In this document: positions 55,786 to 63,385 of the stretch, piece after piece
Position numbering within the stretch: position 1 is the first letter of the stretch
Layout: every line of letters starts with the position of its first letter
Source: Meiothermus sp.
GTDB lineage: Bacteria > Deinococcota > Deinococci > Deinococcales > Thermaceae
DNA: 64,000 nucleotides
Direction of reading: 5' to 3'
NCBI GenBank assembly: GCA_026004095.1
Contig: BPIL01000009.1
Location: forward strand, 1 to 64,000
The notes under the pieces: generated by a model
Seen by the model: the letters and a program-made list of their open reading frames with translations, nothing else
What the model was told of the DNA's origin: nothing
Database searches by the model: none
Position numbers and translations under genes: made by a program

Positions 55786-56787
55786 GCGGGCCTCGCGGGC
55801 GGCTTCCCGCACGCACGGCTCGGGGTCGTTCTGCAACCAGCGCAGGAGGTGGAAGGGGGTGTTGGGATGGCGGGCCACCGCCTGGCGCACAAAGGGATCG
55901 CGGTCGAAGGCCAGGTCGGAGAGGATGCCCTCGCTGGCGCCGGGGTGGTGGGCCACCGCGTCGCGGATGCGCCAGGCTGGGGCGCCGGCGAGCTTGCGCA
56001 GCGCCTCGGTGGGGGTCTGCGGATTGTTGGCTACCCGCAGCCGCACCCCGTAGTCGGCGTCTTCCGCCAGGAGCATCAGCGCGTCGGGGGGCGTATGGGG
56101 GTTCAGCGCCACATACCGGCGCACGCTGGGGTCAGGGTGGGCGGCCAGCTTGAGCAGCAGGGCGGATGGGGTGCGGAAATACCGCGCCGCCAGCAGCGCC
56201 TTGGCATCCATGTCCTCGAAGGCGGCACCGGGGTTGAGCATGGCGGCCTGGCTGACAAAGGGGATGGGGTCGTTGATGAGCTTGAGCAGCAGGGGCCGGG
56301 GCAGATCCTCGCGCGAGGCCAGGCCGGCCCGCACCTTGGGGTCGGGGTCATCCGCCAGCGTTGCCATGAACTCAGGGGGGAGCTGGGGGTATAGCGCGGC
56401 CTTTCCGCGCACGGGGGGGGCCGGATCCTGGACTAGCTGCCGCAACAGGGCGGTTGGCAGGGACGGGTGCCGCAAGGCGGCGTAGCGGACGCCTGGGTGC
56501 GGGCTCTGAACCAGCACTTCCGGGTGGTGGGGGGCCAGGGAGGTGGCGGCGGTGGAGCGGACGTGGGGGTGGGAGTCCTCGAGCAGGAAGACCCATACCC
56601 CGGGAGGGGTGCCGGGGTTTTGCGCCACGGCCAGGCGCACCTTGGGGTTGGGGTCGCGGGCCAGCACCTCGAGCACGCACGTGGGGGGTTGGGGATGGCC
56701 CGCGGCCTGCCTGCGTACTTTGGGGTTGGGATGCTGGGCCAGCTCCAGGAGATTGCCCGGGGTCAGGCCGGGCAGGTCAGTATCCAT
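55762..56787 (-). CDS. Large LRV-repeat protein
   Basis: 341 residues made almost entirely of 12-13 LRV repeats of about 24 residues (LLELAQHPNPKVRRQAAGHP; VLARDPNPKVRLAVAQNPGT; LKLAAHPDPSVRRYVALNPH; LAFDRDPFVRQAVARHPNTP). The consensus is LAxDPxPxVRxAVAxNPxTP. No N-terminal Fe-S cysteine cluster as in the Azotobacter LRV protein is visible. It is a probable protein-interaction solenoid. It overlaps the DUF5131 gene by 11 bp. Confidence 0.88.
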   Translation of the reverse strand: MDTDLPGLTPGNLLELAQHPNPKVRRQAAGHPQPPTCVLEVLARDPNPKVRLAVAQNPGTPPGVWVFLLEDSHPHVRSTAATSLAPHHPEVLVQSPHPGVRYAALRHPSLPTALLRQLVQDPAPPVRGKAALYPQLPPEFMATLADDPDPKVRAGLASREDLPRPLLLKLINDPIPFVSQAAMLNPGAAFEDMDAKALLAARYFRTPSALLLKLAAHPDPSVRRYVALNPHTPPDALMLLAEDADYGVRLRVANNPQTPTEALRKLAGAPAWRIRDAVAHHPGASEGILSDLAFDRDPFVRQAVARHPNTPFHLLRWLQNDPEPCVREAAREARKKEPPAA

Positions 56788-57679
56788 GGGAGCCTCCTTG
56801 TGTGATGGGGTAGGCCTGGTGGAGCCGTCCTTCCAGGGCGCGCCCGGCCCGTTTGCGGCCTACCCTCACCATGGGCACCGCCGGGTCGTGGCGCGTGTCA
56901 GACCGGGCGCCCTCCAGGCTCAGGTACAGGGTGGGCTTGCCCAGCTTTTCCGAGGGCTTCAACTCGGCTGCGGGCAGCCACTCCCCCCACTGCTTGAAGA
57001 AGAAGGGCAGCCCCGCCTGCTGGCAGGCATCCCGGGCGGCCAGGGCCCAGGCCGGGTGCATGGGGCGGGCCTGGGGGCCGCTCTCGCCGCCCGCCACCAG
57101 CCACTCGATGTGGGGCAGCCAGGGCTGCCAGTCCACCGGGCCCAGCGCGGGTTCGTAGCTCACCCAGGTATGCCAGCCCCGGCGGCGGGCTTCCCGCACG
57201 GGGGGGAGGGCCTGGTCGGCGGTGGGCTGGTTGACCACCGAGACCCCCAGCCACACGTGGGGGAGCGGGGCGAGCGGGGCGATGACCTCGAGCATCCGTG
57301 CATAGCGCTTGGTGAGCACCAGGAAGGTGTGCTGCGGGGCCTCGGCCATGGCGCGGAAGACCTGGCGGATGTAGCCTGCCTCGACCTGCTCGTGAAACAG
57401 ATCCGACATGGAGTTTACGAAGACCCGCCGGGGGGCGCGCCAGGTGCGGGGTTGGTGCAGGCGCTCGGGAAGGGGGCGCACTGCGTGGAAGGGCAGGCGG
57501 TACTGCTCGGGCAGCCGGGCCCCGTTTTGGTAGGCCTGGTGCCGCCGGGTATGGAGCTCCCAGGCGTAGCAGTGGCGGCAGCCCTCATGGACGCGGGTGC
57601 AGCCCTGGATGGGATTCCAGCTGACCCCGCTGCGCTGCTGCTGGAAGTCGTACAGCCATTCGATGGGCGACTCGCTCAC
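56777..57679 (-). CDS. Phage Gp37/Gp68-family (DUF5131) protein
   Basis: 300 residues from GTG 57679. SGVSWNPIQGCTRVHEGCRH with CYA gives the three-cysteine CxxxxxxCxxC cluster of this radical-SAM-like family. RRVFVNSMSDLFHEQV, FLVLTKRYARMLEVIAPL, HVWLGVSVVNQPTADQ and WLVAGGESGPQARPM are family motifs, and FFFKQWGEW is near the end. Common in phages; the substrate is unknown. The start overlaps the frameshifted upstream gene. Confidence 0.9.
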   Translation of the reverse strand: MSESPIEWLYDFQQQRSGVSWNPIQGCTRVHEGCRHCYAWELHTRRHQAYQNGARLPEQYRLPFHAVRPLPERLHQPRTWRAPRRVFVNSMSDLFHEQVEAGYIRQVFRAMAEAPQHTFLVLTKRYARMLEVIAPLAPLPHVWLGVSVVNQPTADQALPPVREARRRGWHTWVSYEPALGPVDWQPWLPHIEWLVAGGESGPQARPMHPAWALAARDACQQAGLPFFFKQWGEWLPAAELKPSEKLGKPTLYLSLEGARSDTRHDPAVPMVRVGRKRAGRALEGRLHQAYPITQGGSHGY

Positions 57680-57935
57680 GGTGGGGTCACCTCCGGGGGG
57701 TGGGGCCCTGGGAGGATGCCCTCCCAGGGCCGGTAGAAGAACCGCTCCTTGCGGGTGGGGTCGTAGTATTGCACCTCCGCCTTTTCCACGGGGGGGGAAG
57801 CCCTGCCGTTTGAGGGTTTGCTCGAGGGCCTCCTCCGGGGCCTGGCCGCTAACCGGGACAACCGAGAGCACCTTGCCGCTGGTCAGCGTCACCTTGAGGC
57901 CCATCAGCACCGGGGGGGGATTGAAGGGTATTCAT
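57676..57935 (-). pseudogene. Small gene interrupted by two C8 tracts
   Basis: ATG 57935 has a strong AGGAGGTACTTAC. Frame-joined reading gives MNTLQSPPVLMGLKVTLTSG, then EEALEQTLKRQGFPPVEKAE and RFFYRPWEGILPG. Two C8 runs (57912-57919 and 57790-57797 on the complementary strand) each shift the frame by +1. With seven C in both, a continuous 85-codon frame ends exactly in GTGA overlap with the DUF5131 start. It could be phase-variable, decayed or a homopolymer sequencing error. Confidence 0.65.
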
Positions 57936-57977
57936 GTAAGTACCTCCTGGGGCTGCCGCCCCGATTGCGGTTGCGGC

Positions 57978-59783
57978 TCACTTCCAGCGGTAGCGGGTGA
58001 TGGTGAGGCCGCCTACTCCCAGGTCAGGGATGTCGTCTCTGAGGCCACTAGGGGTGTGGTAGTAGGTCACACTTATAAACCCATTGGGTGTTTTGACCAG
58101 GTGGGCGGCGTTGAACTCGTGGCCGGGGATCTCCAGCCACATGGGATAGATGCGTCCGTTCTGGCCTACCGGGGTGCCGGGCTCCCACTGGTGGGGGATG
58201 TAGGGGACGGCAGGATAGCCGTAACTTGTGTTGTAATCGCGGTCTAAGTAGTTGGGCAGGAAGAAGTTGAGGCTGGTGTTGTAGTCGTGGTCTATCCGGT
58301 GCCGGTAGAAGCAGCTCCAGCGCTGGATGCCCAGCAGGGGGACGCTCTGGCCGTTTCTTTCCAGGAAGGTCACGCGGAACTTGCCGCCGGTGCGCTTGTC
58401 GCGGGCCAGGCGCTGTTCGGCAAAGGCCGGGTCGGGGTAGAGGATCTCGGTGGTCATCTTGTAGGTGCCGTCGGGGTAGATGCGCCCGTAGTAGGAGCGC
58501 TCCAGGGTCTCCTCGATGCCCACGCCCTCCTCGACCGGGGTGGGGCGGGGAATCCCCAGCTCCAGGAGCCTTTGGTAGCCGTAGTGGTTGTACTGGTCAA
58601 CCATGATGCTGAAGTTGAGCCCACCCTCGGGTGCGGGGAAGACCACCGGGTTCATGGAGCGTCCGATCCAGTAGTAGATAGAAAAATCGGCGATGGAGCC
58701 GGAGCCGGTGTCGGAAAGAATGCGTCGCATTCCGCTGCCCCCGTTGTTCCCCACCATCCAGCGGTTGATGTCGTTCCAGGTGTCTAACCGCTCCACCACC
58801 AGGCCCACGCCGGGGATGCGTCCGCTGGCCGACCAGCCCCCGGTGGGCAGGTAGGCGTTGGTATAGCCCGCCACGTAGAGGTCGCCGCCCGGTTGATCGT
58901 GCCAGAAGAGGTAGCTGGGGTAGTAGGTGAGACCTGTTGTTTTAATGTAGCTGCCGTTGCTGGGTTGCAGGCGGACGATGTAGCCCTCATGGCTGCCGAA
59001 GTCGCCCACCCCCACCAGGAGGTGGTTGCGCTGGGTGTCGAAGGCCATCATCAGCGGCAGGTTGTCGCCCACCGGGAAAGCCCCGATGTCCTGTTGCTTT
59101 TGCATCTGCTCGAGGCGCTTCTCCCAGACCACATCCATGGTTTCGGGGTCAATCTTGAGGACGAAGGCCTCCATGCAGTAATAGTTGCCATCTACGCAAA
59201 AACGAGGCGGATCGCTGGGCTGGCCTAACGGTGAGAGATCGGTGGTGGTGCCTGCGGCGTAGATGTAGCCGTCCGGCCCGGCCAGGATGGCGGTGGGGTA
59301 GCTGCGGAAGTACCAGCTATAGGTACGCTGCCGCACCATCTGCATGGTGTTGGGGTCCAGGAGGCCGATGTACATTCCGGCCCGCCAGTATTGGCCCTCC
59401 TGGGTTGGGTTAGCAGCGGGAGCATTGTAGGGCGAGAGCGGCAGGGGGCGGGTATCTTCCTCGCTCATGCCACGCTGCCACTCCTGGTAGTAAGCCGTCC
59501 CGATGGGCACCAGGCCATTGGGCAGCACGGCCTGCTGGTAGTTCATCCGCATGGGGAGTTGCGAGGGTCGGAAGCCCTTTTTGGCCAGAACCCGGCGGGT
59601 GACCTCGAGGGGAAACTCGGGGTCTACATAGCCCTCCCCTTTGATCTGCATCAGCAAGCTGGTGATGCTCCCGCTCTGGGAGCCTCCACAGTAGGGTTCG
59701 CCGTTGTAGGTGAGGTCGAAGGTTTCGGGCCGGGGGCAGGCAGTGAGTAAAAACACCAGGGGTAGCAGAAGGTACTTTCGCAT
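57978..59783 (-). CDS. Large lipoprotein, probable surface/adhesion component
   Basis: 601 residues with a lipobox (RKYLLLPLVFLLTACPRPET). The mature part is rich in Tyr, Gly and Asn and contains beta-propeller-like phrases (ILAGPDGYIYAAGTTTDLSP; LLVGVGDFGSHEGYIVRLQP; GDLYVAGYTNAYLP). It may be a secreted beta-propeller associated with the adjacent minor pilins. No exact family is recognised. A promoter with CATAATATAAAG lies upstream at about 59829-59840. Confidence 0.65.
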   Translation of the reverse strand: MRKYLLLPLVFLLTACPRPETFDLTYNGEPYCGGSQSGSITSLLMQIKGEGYVDPEFPLEVTRRVLAKKGFRPSQLPMRMNYQQAVLPNGLVPIGTAYYQEWQRGMSEEDTRPLPLSPYNAPAANPTQEGQYWRAGMYIGLLDPNTMQMVRQRTYSWYFRSYPTAILAGPDGYIYAAGTTTDLSPLGQPSDPPRFCVDGNYYCMEAFVLKIDPETMDVVWEKRLEQMQKQQDIGAFPVGDNLPLMMAFDTQRNHLLVGVGDFGSHEGYIVRLQPSNGSYIKTTGLTYYPSYLFWHDQPGGDLYVAGYTNAYLPTGGWSASGRIPGVGLVVERLDTWNDINRWMVGNNGGSGMRRILSDTGSGSIADFSIYYWIGRSMNPVVFPAPEGGLNFSIMVDQYNHYGYQRLLELGIPRPTPVEEGVGIEETLERSYYGRIYPDGTYKMTTEILYPDPAFAEQRLARDKRTGGKFRVTFLERNGQSVPLLGIQRWSCFYRHRIDHDYNTSLNFFLPNYLDRDYNTSYGYPAVPYIPHQWEPGTPVGQNGRIYPMWLEIPGHEFNAAHLVKTPNGFISVTYYHTPSGLRDDIPDLGVGGLTITRYRWK

Positions 59784-59821
59784 AGCAGATCCGCGCCCAC
59801 AAAGTAAAGGAAGAGGAGGGG

Positions 59822-59848
59822 CGCTTTATATTATGCAAAAAAATTTTG
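59822..59848 (-). promoter_or_regulatory. Probable promoter of the lipoprotein gene
   Basis: On the minus strand ACAAAATTTTTTTGCATAATATAAAG contains CATAAT/TATAAA as -10 candidates and resembles the AAAA-TTTT element of the other operons. The leader to ATG 59783 is about 45 nt with no strong Shine-Dalgarno. Confidence 0.4.
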
Positions 59849-59874
59849 TTTTCTACTATGCAGATGACCGCACC

Positions 59875-61452
59875 TTAGAGGGGGCTGGCCTTTTCGCTGC
59901 GGATTGTGGACGAGTAAGGACCTACGGCCCCGCCGAGCCCTGTGGAGAAGGTGCGGTAGTTGGGGTTATGGTAAATCGAAACCTGCCCCTCCAGCTCTTC
60001 GGCGTAAACGCCTCCGATAATCTCGGTAAAGTTTCCGCTCGTGGTGACCTTTTGAGCGCTCAGGTAGGCGAAAATCGGGGTGTTTTCCACACTGAGGCTG
60101 CCGGTGGGACCGGCTTCAATCCGCAACAGCTGGGCGGGGATCTGGGCTCTGCAAACTACGCTGGGGGCGCCAAGGGGGGTGGTCTGGTATTTGGCGCAAT
60201 CGGCGATAAGCGGTCTCAGGGGGCCGGTTATGTGGGCATTGCCCCGCGTGTAAATGAACAGGGGCCCGCTAATCGCCGGGGCGCTGCCGCCTACGATGGC
60301 CTTGATAGCGTAGTCGGGATGCCCGATGTATGCTCCGTCATACTCCACGGTGTAACCCGCACAGTTCTGGCAGCTTTCCACCCGTACCTTTTGGGTGGTG
60401 GGGTTATAGCGCAGGGTTACGCTGGAGGTAGGAAAGGTGAAGGTGAGCCGCTGGTCATTGGGGGCCAGGGCTTCCAGGCGGAGCGACTCGGCATCCTCAG
60501 CAACTTCGCTGCCGTCCGATAGGCGGGGCCAGGCCCGGTTCAGGCTGGCGGGCGGCGTGCCCAGGATTTGTGAGCGAAAAGCCAGGCTGCTACCCCGTAA
60601 AAGCCCCCGCTCGCTGGCGCTGAGTCCGTTGCTGCGCCAGCTAAGACCAGGGGAGGGGTTGGGGCAGGCGTCCTGGTAGCAGGGGGCGGCAGGTTCGGGT
60701 TGAAGGCGATTAACCGGTACGGTGGCCGCTCCCATGGAAACGTTGTTGCCGTGGATGGTCACGGGCCCTACCAGCCCAGGGCGGCCCTGGATGGCCAGGC
60801 CACCGGCGAAAATGGCCGGACCTACGATGGACTGGATGCTGCCAAGTTCAACACTTCCCCGCTCAATGACGGCTGCGTGGGATAGGCCCAGAGCCCCGCC
60901 AGTCTGCTGGGGTACGAATACGCTGAGCTGCCAGGGGGCATAGCTCCAGCGGCCTTTGGGTGAACGGGCCAGCAGGGCCAGGCGTAGCTGATAGGTATAA
61001 CCCTGCCCCTGGGTATAGGTGCCCTCGAGGCGTGGCGGATACAGTCCGGTGTTGGCGAGGAGGCCGGTGGGCAGTTCCTGATTGCAGCTGGTGTTTGTCC
61101 AGCCCAGGTAAAAGCGCACATTGGGATAGTCGGGCAGGCTCAGCGCACAGATGCGTCCTTCCAGCGCGGCAATCAGGTAGTCCGGCATGGGCAGAACCCC
61201 GGTGATGTGGTTGCTGGCCAGGTTGGCAAAGCGACCTTCCTGGGCCAGAATCTGCGCCATTTCCGCTGTCGAGAATAGTTTGCGGGCCACTTCCAGGGCT
61301 CCCAGGGCCTGCGCCTGCTCACTCAGAACGCGACTCTCTGCTTGCAGGGTGAGGCTTTGGGTATGGGCCGCTTGCAGGGACAGGGTACCCAGCATCATCA
61401 GAAAAAAGCTGATGCCGAGAGCCATCAAAAGGGCGTATCCTTGATTTCTCAT
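59875..61452 (-). CDS. ComZ/PilX-like minor pilin (large)
   Basis: 525 residues. The N-terminus RNQGYALLMALGISFFLMML, then GTLSLQAAHTQSLTLQAESR is pilin-like (PilX type, with G before YALL). The large exported domain has repeated Gly/Thr-rich beta segments (GPAIFAGGLAIQGRPGLVGP; GGVYAEELEGQVSIYHNPNY). In size and setting it resembles Thermus ComZ. It may sit at the pilus tip in adhesion or DNA uptake. It overlaps a small membrane gene by 4 bp. Confidence 0.72.
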   Translation of the reverse strand: MRNQGYALLMALGISFFLMMLGTLSLQAAHTQSLTLQAESRVLSEQAQALGALEVARKLFSTAEMAQILAQEGRFANLASNHITGVLPMPDYLIAALEGRICALSLPDYPNVRFYLGWTNTSCNQELPTGLLANTGLYPPRLEGTYTQGQGYTYQLRLALLARSPKGRWSYAPWQLSVFVPQQTGGALGLSHAAVIERGSVELGSIQSIVGPAIFAGGLAIQGRPGLVGPVTIHGNNVSMGAATVPVNRLQPEPAAPCYQDACPNPSPGLSWRSNGLSASERGLLRGSSLAFRSQILGTPPASLNRAWPRLSDGSEVAEDAESLRLEALAPNDQRLTFTFPTSSVTLRYNPTTQKVRVESCQNCAGYTVEYDGAYIGHPDYAIKAIVGGSAPAISGPLFIYTRGNAHITGPLRPLIADCAKYQTTPLGAPSVVCRAQIPAQLLRIEAGPTGSLSVENTPIFAYLSAQKVTTSGNFTEIIGGVYAEELEGQVSIYHNPNYRTFSTGLGGAVGPYSSTIRSEKASPL

Positions 61453-61616
61453 AGCTGCTGATGGAGGTAAAGGCCTGCAACCAACAGGGGCAGGTAGAAC
61501 ACACTGGTCTGGAAGGTTCGCTCAATCCAGAGGGCGATGCGGTAGGTCGCGTAGATAAGCCCCACCCCCAGTAAGGGGGCCGCCAGGGCCTCCAGGCTGG
61601 GGATCAGGGCATACAT
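61449..61616 (-). CDS. 55-residue membrane protein
   Basis: YALIPSLEALAAPLLGVGLI, then YATYRIALWIERTFQTSVFY and LPLLVAGLYLHQQL give two hydrophobic segments. GGAGGCTGT precedes ATG 61616; the gene overlaps the upstream pilin gene by 13 bp and the downstream one by 4 bp. Probably a pilus assembly accessory. Confidence 0.65.
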   Translation of the reverse strand: MYALIPSLEALAAPLLGVGLIYATYRIALWIERTFQTSVFYLPLLVAGLYLHQQL

Positions 61617-63385
61617 ACAGCCTCCCACTGTAGCAAGGTGCTTTCAGCAGGATTCAAGGTGAAATCCCGACCCCAGTCCACCGGGAGGGTAACACAGGGG
61701 CTGACCATGACTATGGGGATGAAAAAAGCAAACTGCAAGCTCAGCTTGGCCCCGAACCAGTAGGAATAGTCCTTTTTGTAGGTACCGGGCCGGACCAACA
61801 AAGCACCGTAGTATTCACCAGCGGGATAACCCACCGTGCCGAACGCAGCGTTGTAGGGCGGCCAGCCGACGCCGGTGAAGGTGGCTTTGACCTGATCTTC
61901 ATTGCCGACCAGCTTTTTAGCTCGCTCATCGTTGCTGGTGGGGAGAATGTTGTTGGTGATGAGCCAGCTGGAGGCAGCCCCTTGCTGGGCACTGGGGGTG
62001 GCTGCCGCGATCAAGTGGGAGAGCATCTCATGGCCCATTACTACCCGCTCCCCCTGCGGGGTGAAGAAGGCCGGTGGGGGGGTGGCAGGAGCGCCTGTAA
62101 ATGGAACGATTTGCATTTGAAGTGGGAAAGCTACGTAAAAGTTGCGGCTGAGGAGGCGCAGTATGGCCGGAGCAGGCTCCACCTTGACCTCGACCTGGGT
62201 GGGGGTAAAGGAGGCTACGGTGAAGCCGCTGTTTGCCTGGTAGGTCTGGTAGCCGTCTGCGGGGCGGGCAGGGTTGAGCAGGGTGGCGGCCTTGCTGCCG
62301 TCGGGGTTGACGTAGACGCCGATGTTGTTGGCGACGTAACGTTCATGCAAATGCCACAGCTGATACCCCCCGGCCCGCACTTTGAACTCGTAGCGACCAG
62401 GGCCGAATCTTTTGCCATCTAACAAAGGGTCTGAACCCCTTATCTCTACCAGCGGGCGGTTGAAGCCGGGAGGGGCCTGGATGTCTAAAATCAGATCCCC
62501 GATGGCCGGTTTTTCCGGACCGCACTCGGTGAGCTGGGTGGGGGCGTGGCCGGGGTAGAAGGTCAGGGGAAAGGCCAGGTCGTAGCGGCGCACGCTCTCG
62601 CCCTGCCGCGCTTCGGCGTAGAGCACCAGGCTTTGCTGGCGGTAGAGCTGGTTGTTCTGCACAAAAGCTGGTTTGGGGTAGATGATGCCCGGCAGGTCTT
62701 CCGGCTCTACCTGCCAGGGGGCCTGGCTCTGGTTGGGGGTACGCAGGGCCTCACCCCGCTGGTTGCTGTAGGTGATTCCGACGGTGGTCTGGGTGGCCCC
62801 GCTGAGCAGGGGACGCCAGGGCTGGCTATCTCGGCGGATGTAGAGTACGGCGGGCTCTACCGGGGTGTTGGGGTAGTAGCGCTGGATGGCGCTGCCGGTC
62901 GCGATTTCCAGGGTGCCCGCGCCGAAGAAACGGGTGTTGGGGGTGTACTCAACCCCGGCCACACAGTTGTTGGAGAGGTTGATTCTCCCAGAACCGACGG
63001 TATAGGGCACCAGGTTAATATGCCCCATTCCGTTAGAGAAGGCACCCAGACCGTTTTGGACGGGGAGGGTGTAAAGTTCTACTCTATCAGTCCCAGGCAG
63101 GGCCAGCACATCCCTGGGATCTATTTTCAGATCGCTGCTTTCCCGCGCATAGACGACCTGGATATAGTCGGCGCTGGCGTTGCGGATGCCCAGCAGAGGG
63201 GCGCTGGTTAGCTCGCTTTGCAAGGTCTGGCGGGCAATGGAGAGCTCGATCTCGAGGGCCGCGCCATCCTGGGCCGTGACCACGGTCTGGCTGGCGGCGC
63301 GGGTGATGGTGATGGCGACGAGGCCGACCACGAGCAGCAATGCGGTGGCGACGGCGATTTCAATCAGGGTAAAGCCGCGGTTCAT
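61604..63385 (-). CDS. PilW/PilA3-like minor pilin (large)
   Basis: 593 residues from ATG 63385. The prepilin motif RGFTLIEIAVATALLLVVGL has the cleavage Gly and Glu5. A very large globular domain follows (ESSDLKIDPRDVLALPGTDR; FPLTFYPGHAPTQLTECGPE; NNILPTSNDERAKKLVGNED). Normal pseudopilins have 150-250 residues; Thermus PilA3-type and PilW proteins are larger. TAATG overlap with the upstream pilin gene shows an operon. Confidence 0.78.
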   Translation of the reverse strand: MNRGFTLIEIAVATALLLVVGLVAITITRAASQTVVTAQDGAALEIELSIARQTLQSELTSAPLLGIRNASADYIQVVYARESSDLKIDPRDVLALPGTDRVELYTLPVQNGLGAFSNGMGHINLVPYTVGSGRINLSNNCVAGVEYTPNTRFFGAGTLEIATGSAIQRYYPNTPVEPAVLYIRRDSQPWRPLLSGATQTTVGITYSNQRGEALRTPNQSQAPWQVEPEDLPGIIYPKPAFVQNNQLYRQQSLVLYAEARQGESVRRYDLAFPLTFYPGHAPTQLTECGPEKPAIGDLILDIQAPPGFNRPLVEIRGSDPLLDGKRFGPGRYEFKVRAGGYQLWHLHERYVANNIGVYVNPDGSKAATLLNPARPADGYQTYQANSGFTVASFTPTQVEVKVEPAPAILRLLSRNFYVAFPLQMQIVPFTGAPATPPPAFFTPQGERVVMGHEMLSHLIAAATPSAQQGAASSWLITNNILPTSNDERAKKLVGNEDQVKATFTGVGWPPYNAAFGTVGYPAGEYYGALLVRPGTYKKDYSYWFGAKLSLQFAFFIPIVMVSPCVTLPVDWGRDFTLNPAESTLLQWEAVCMP

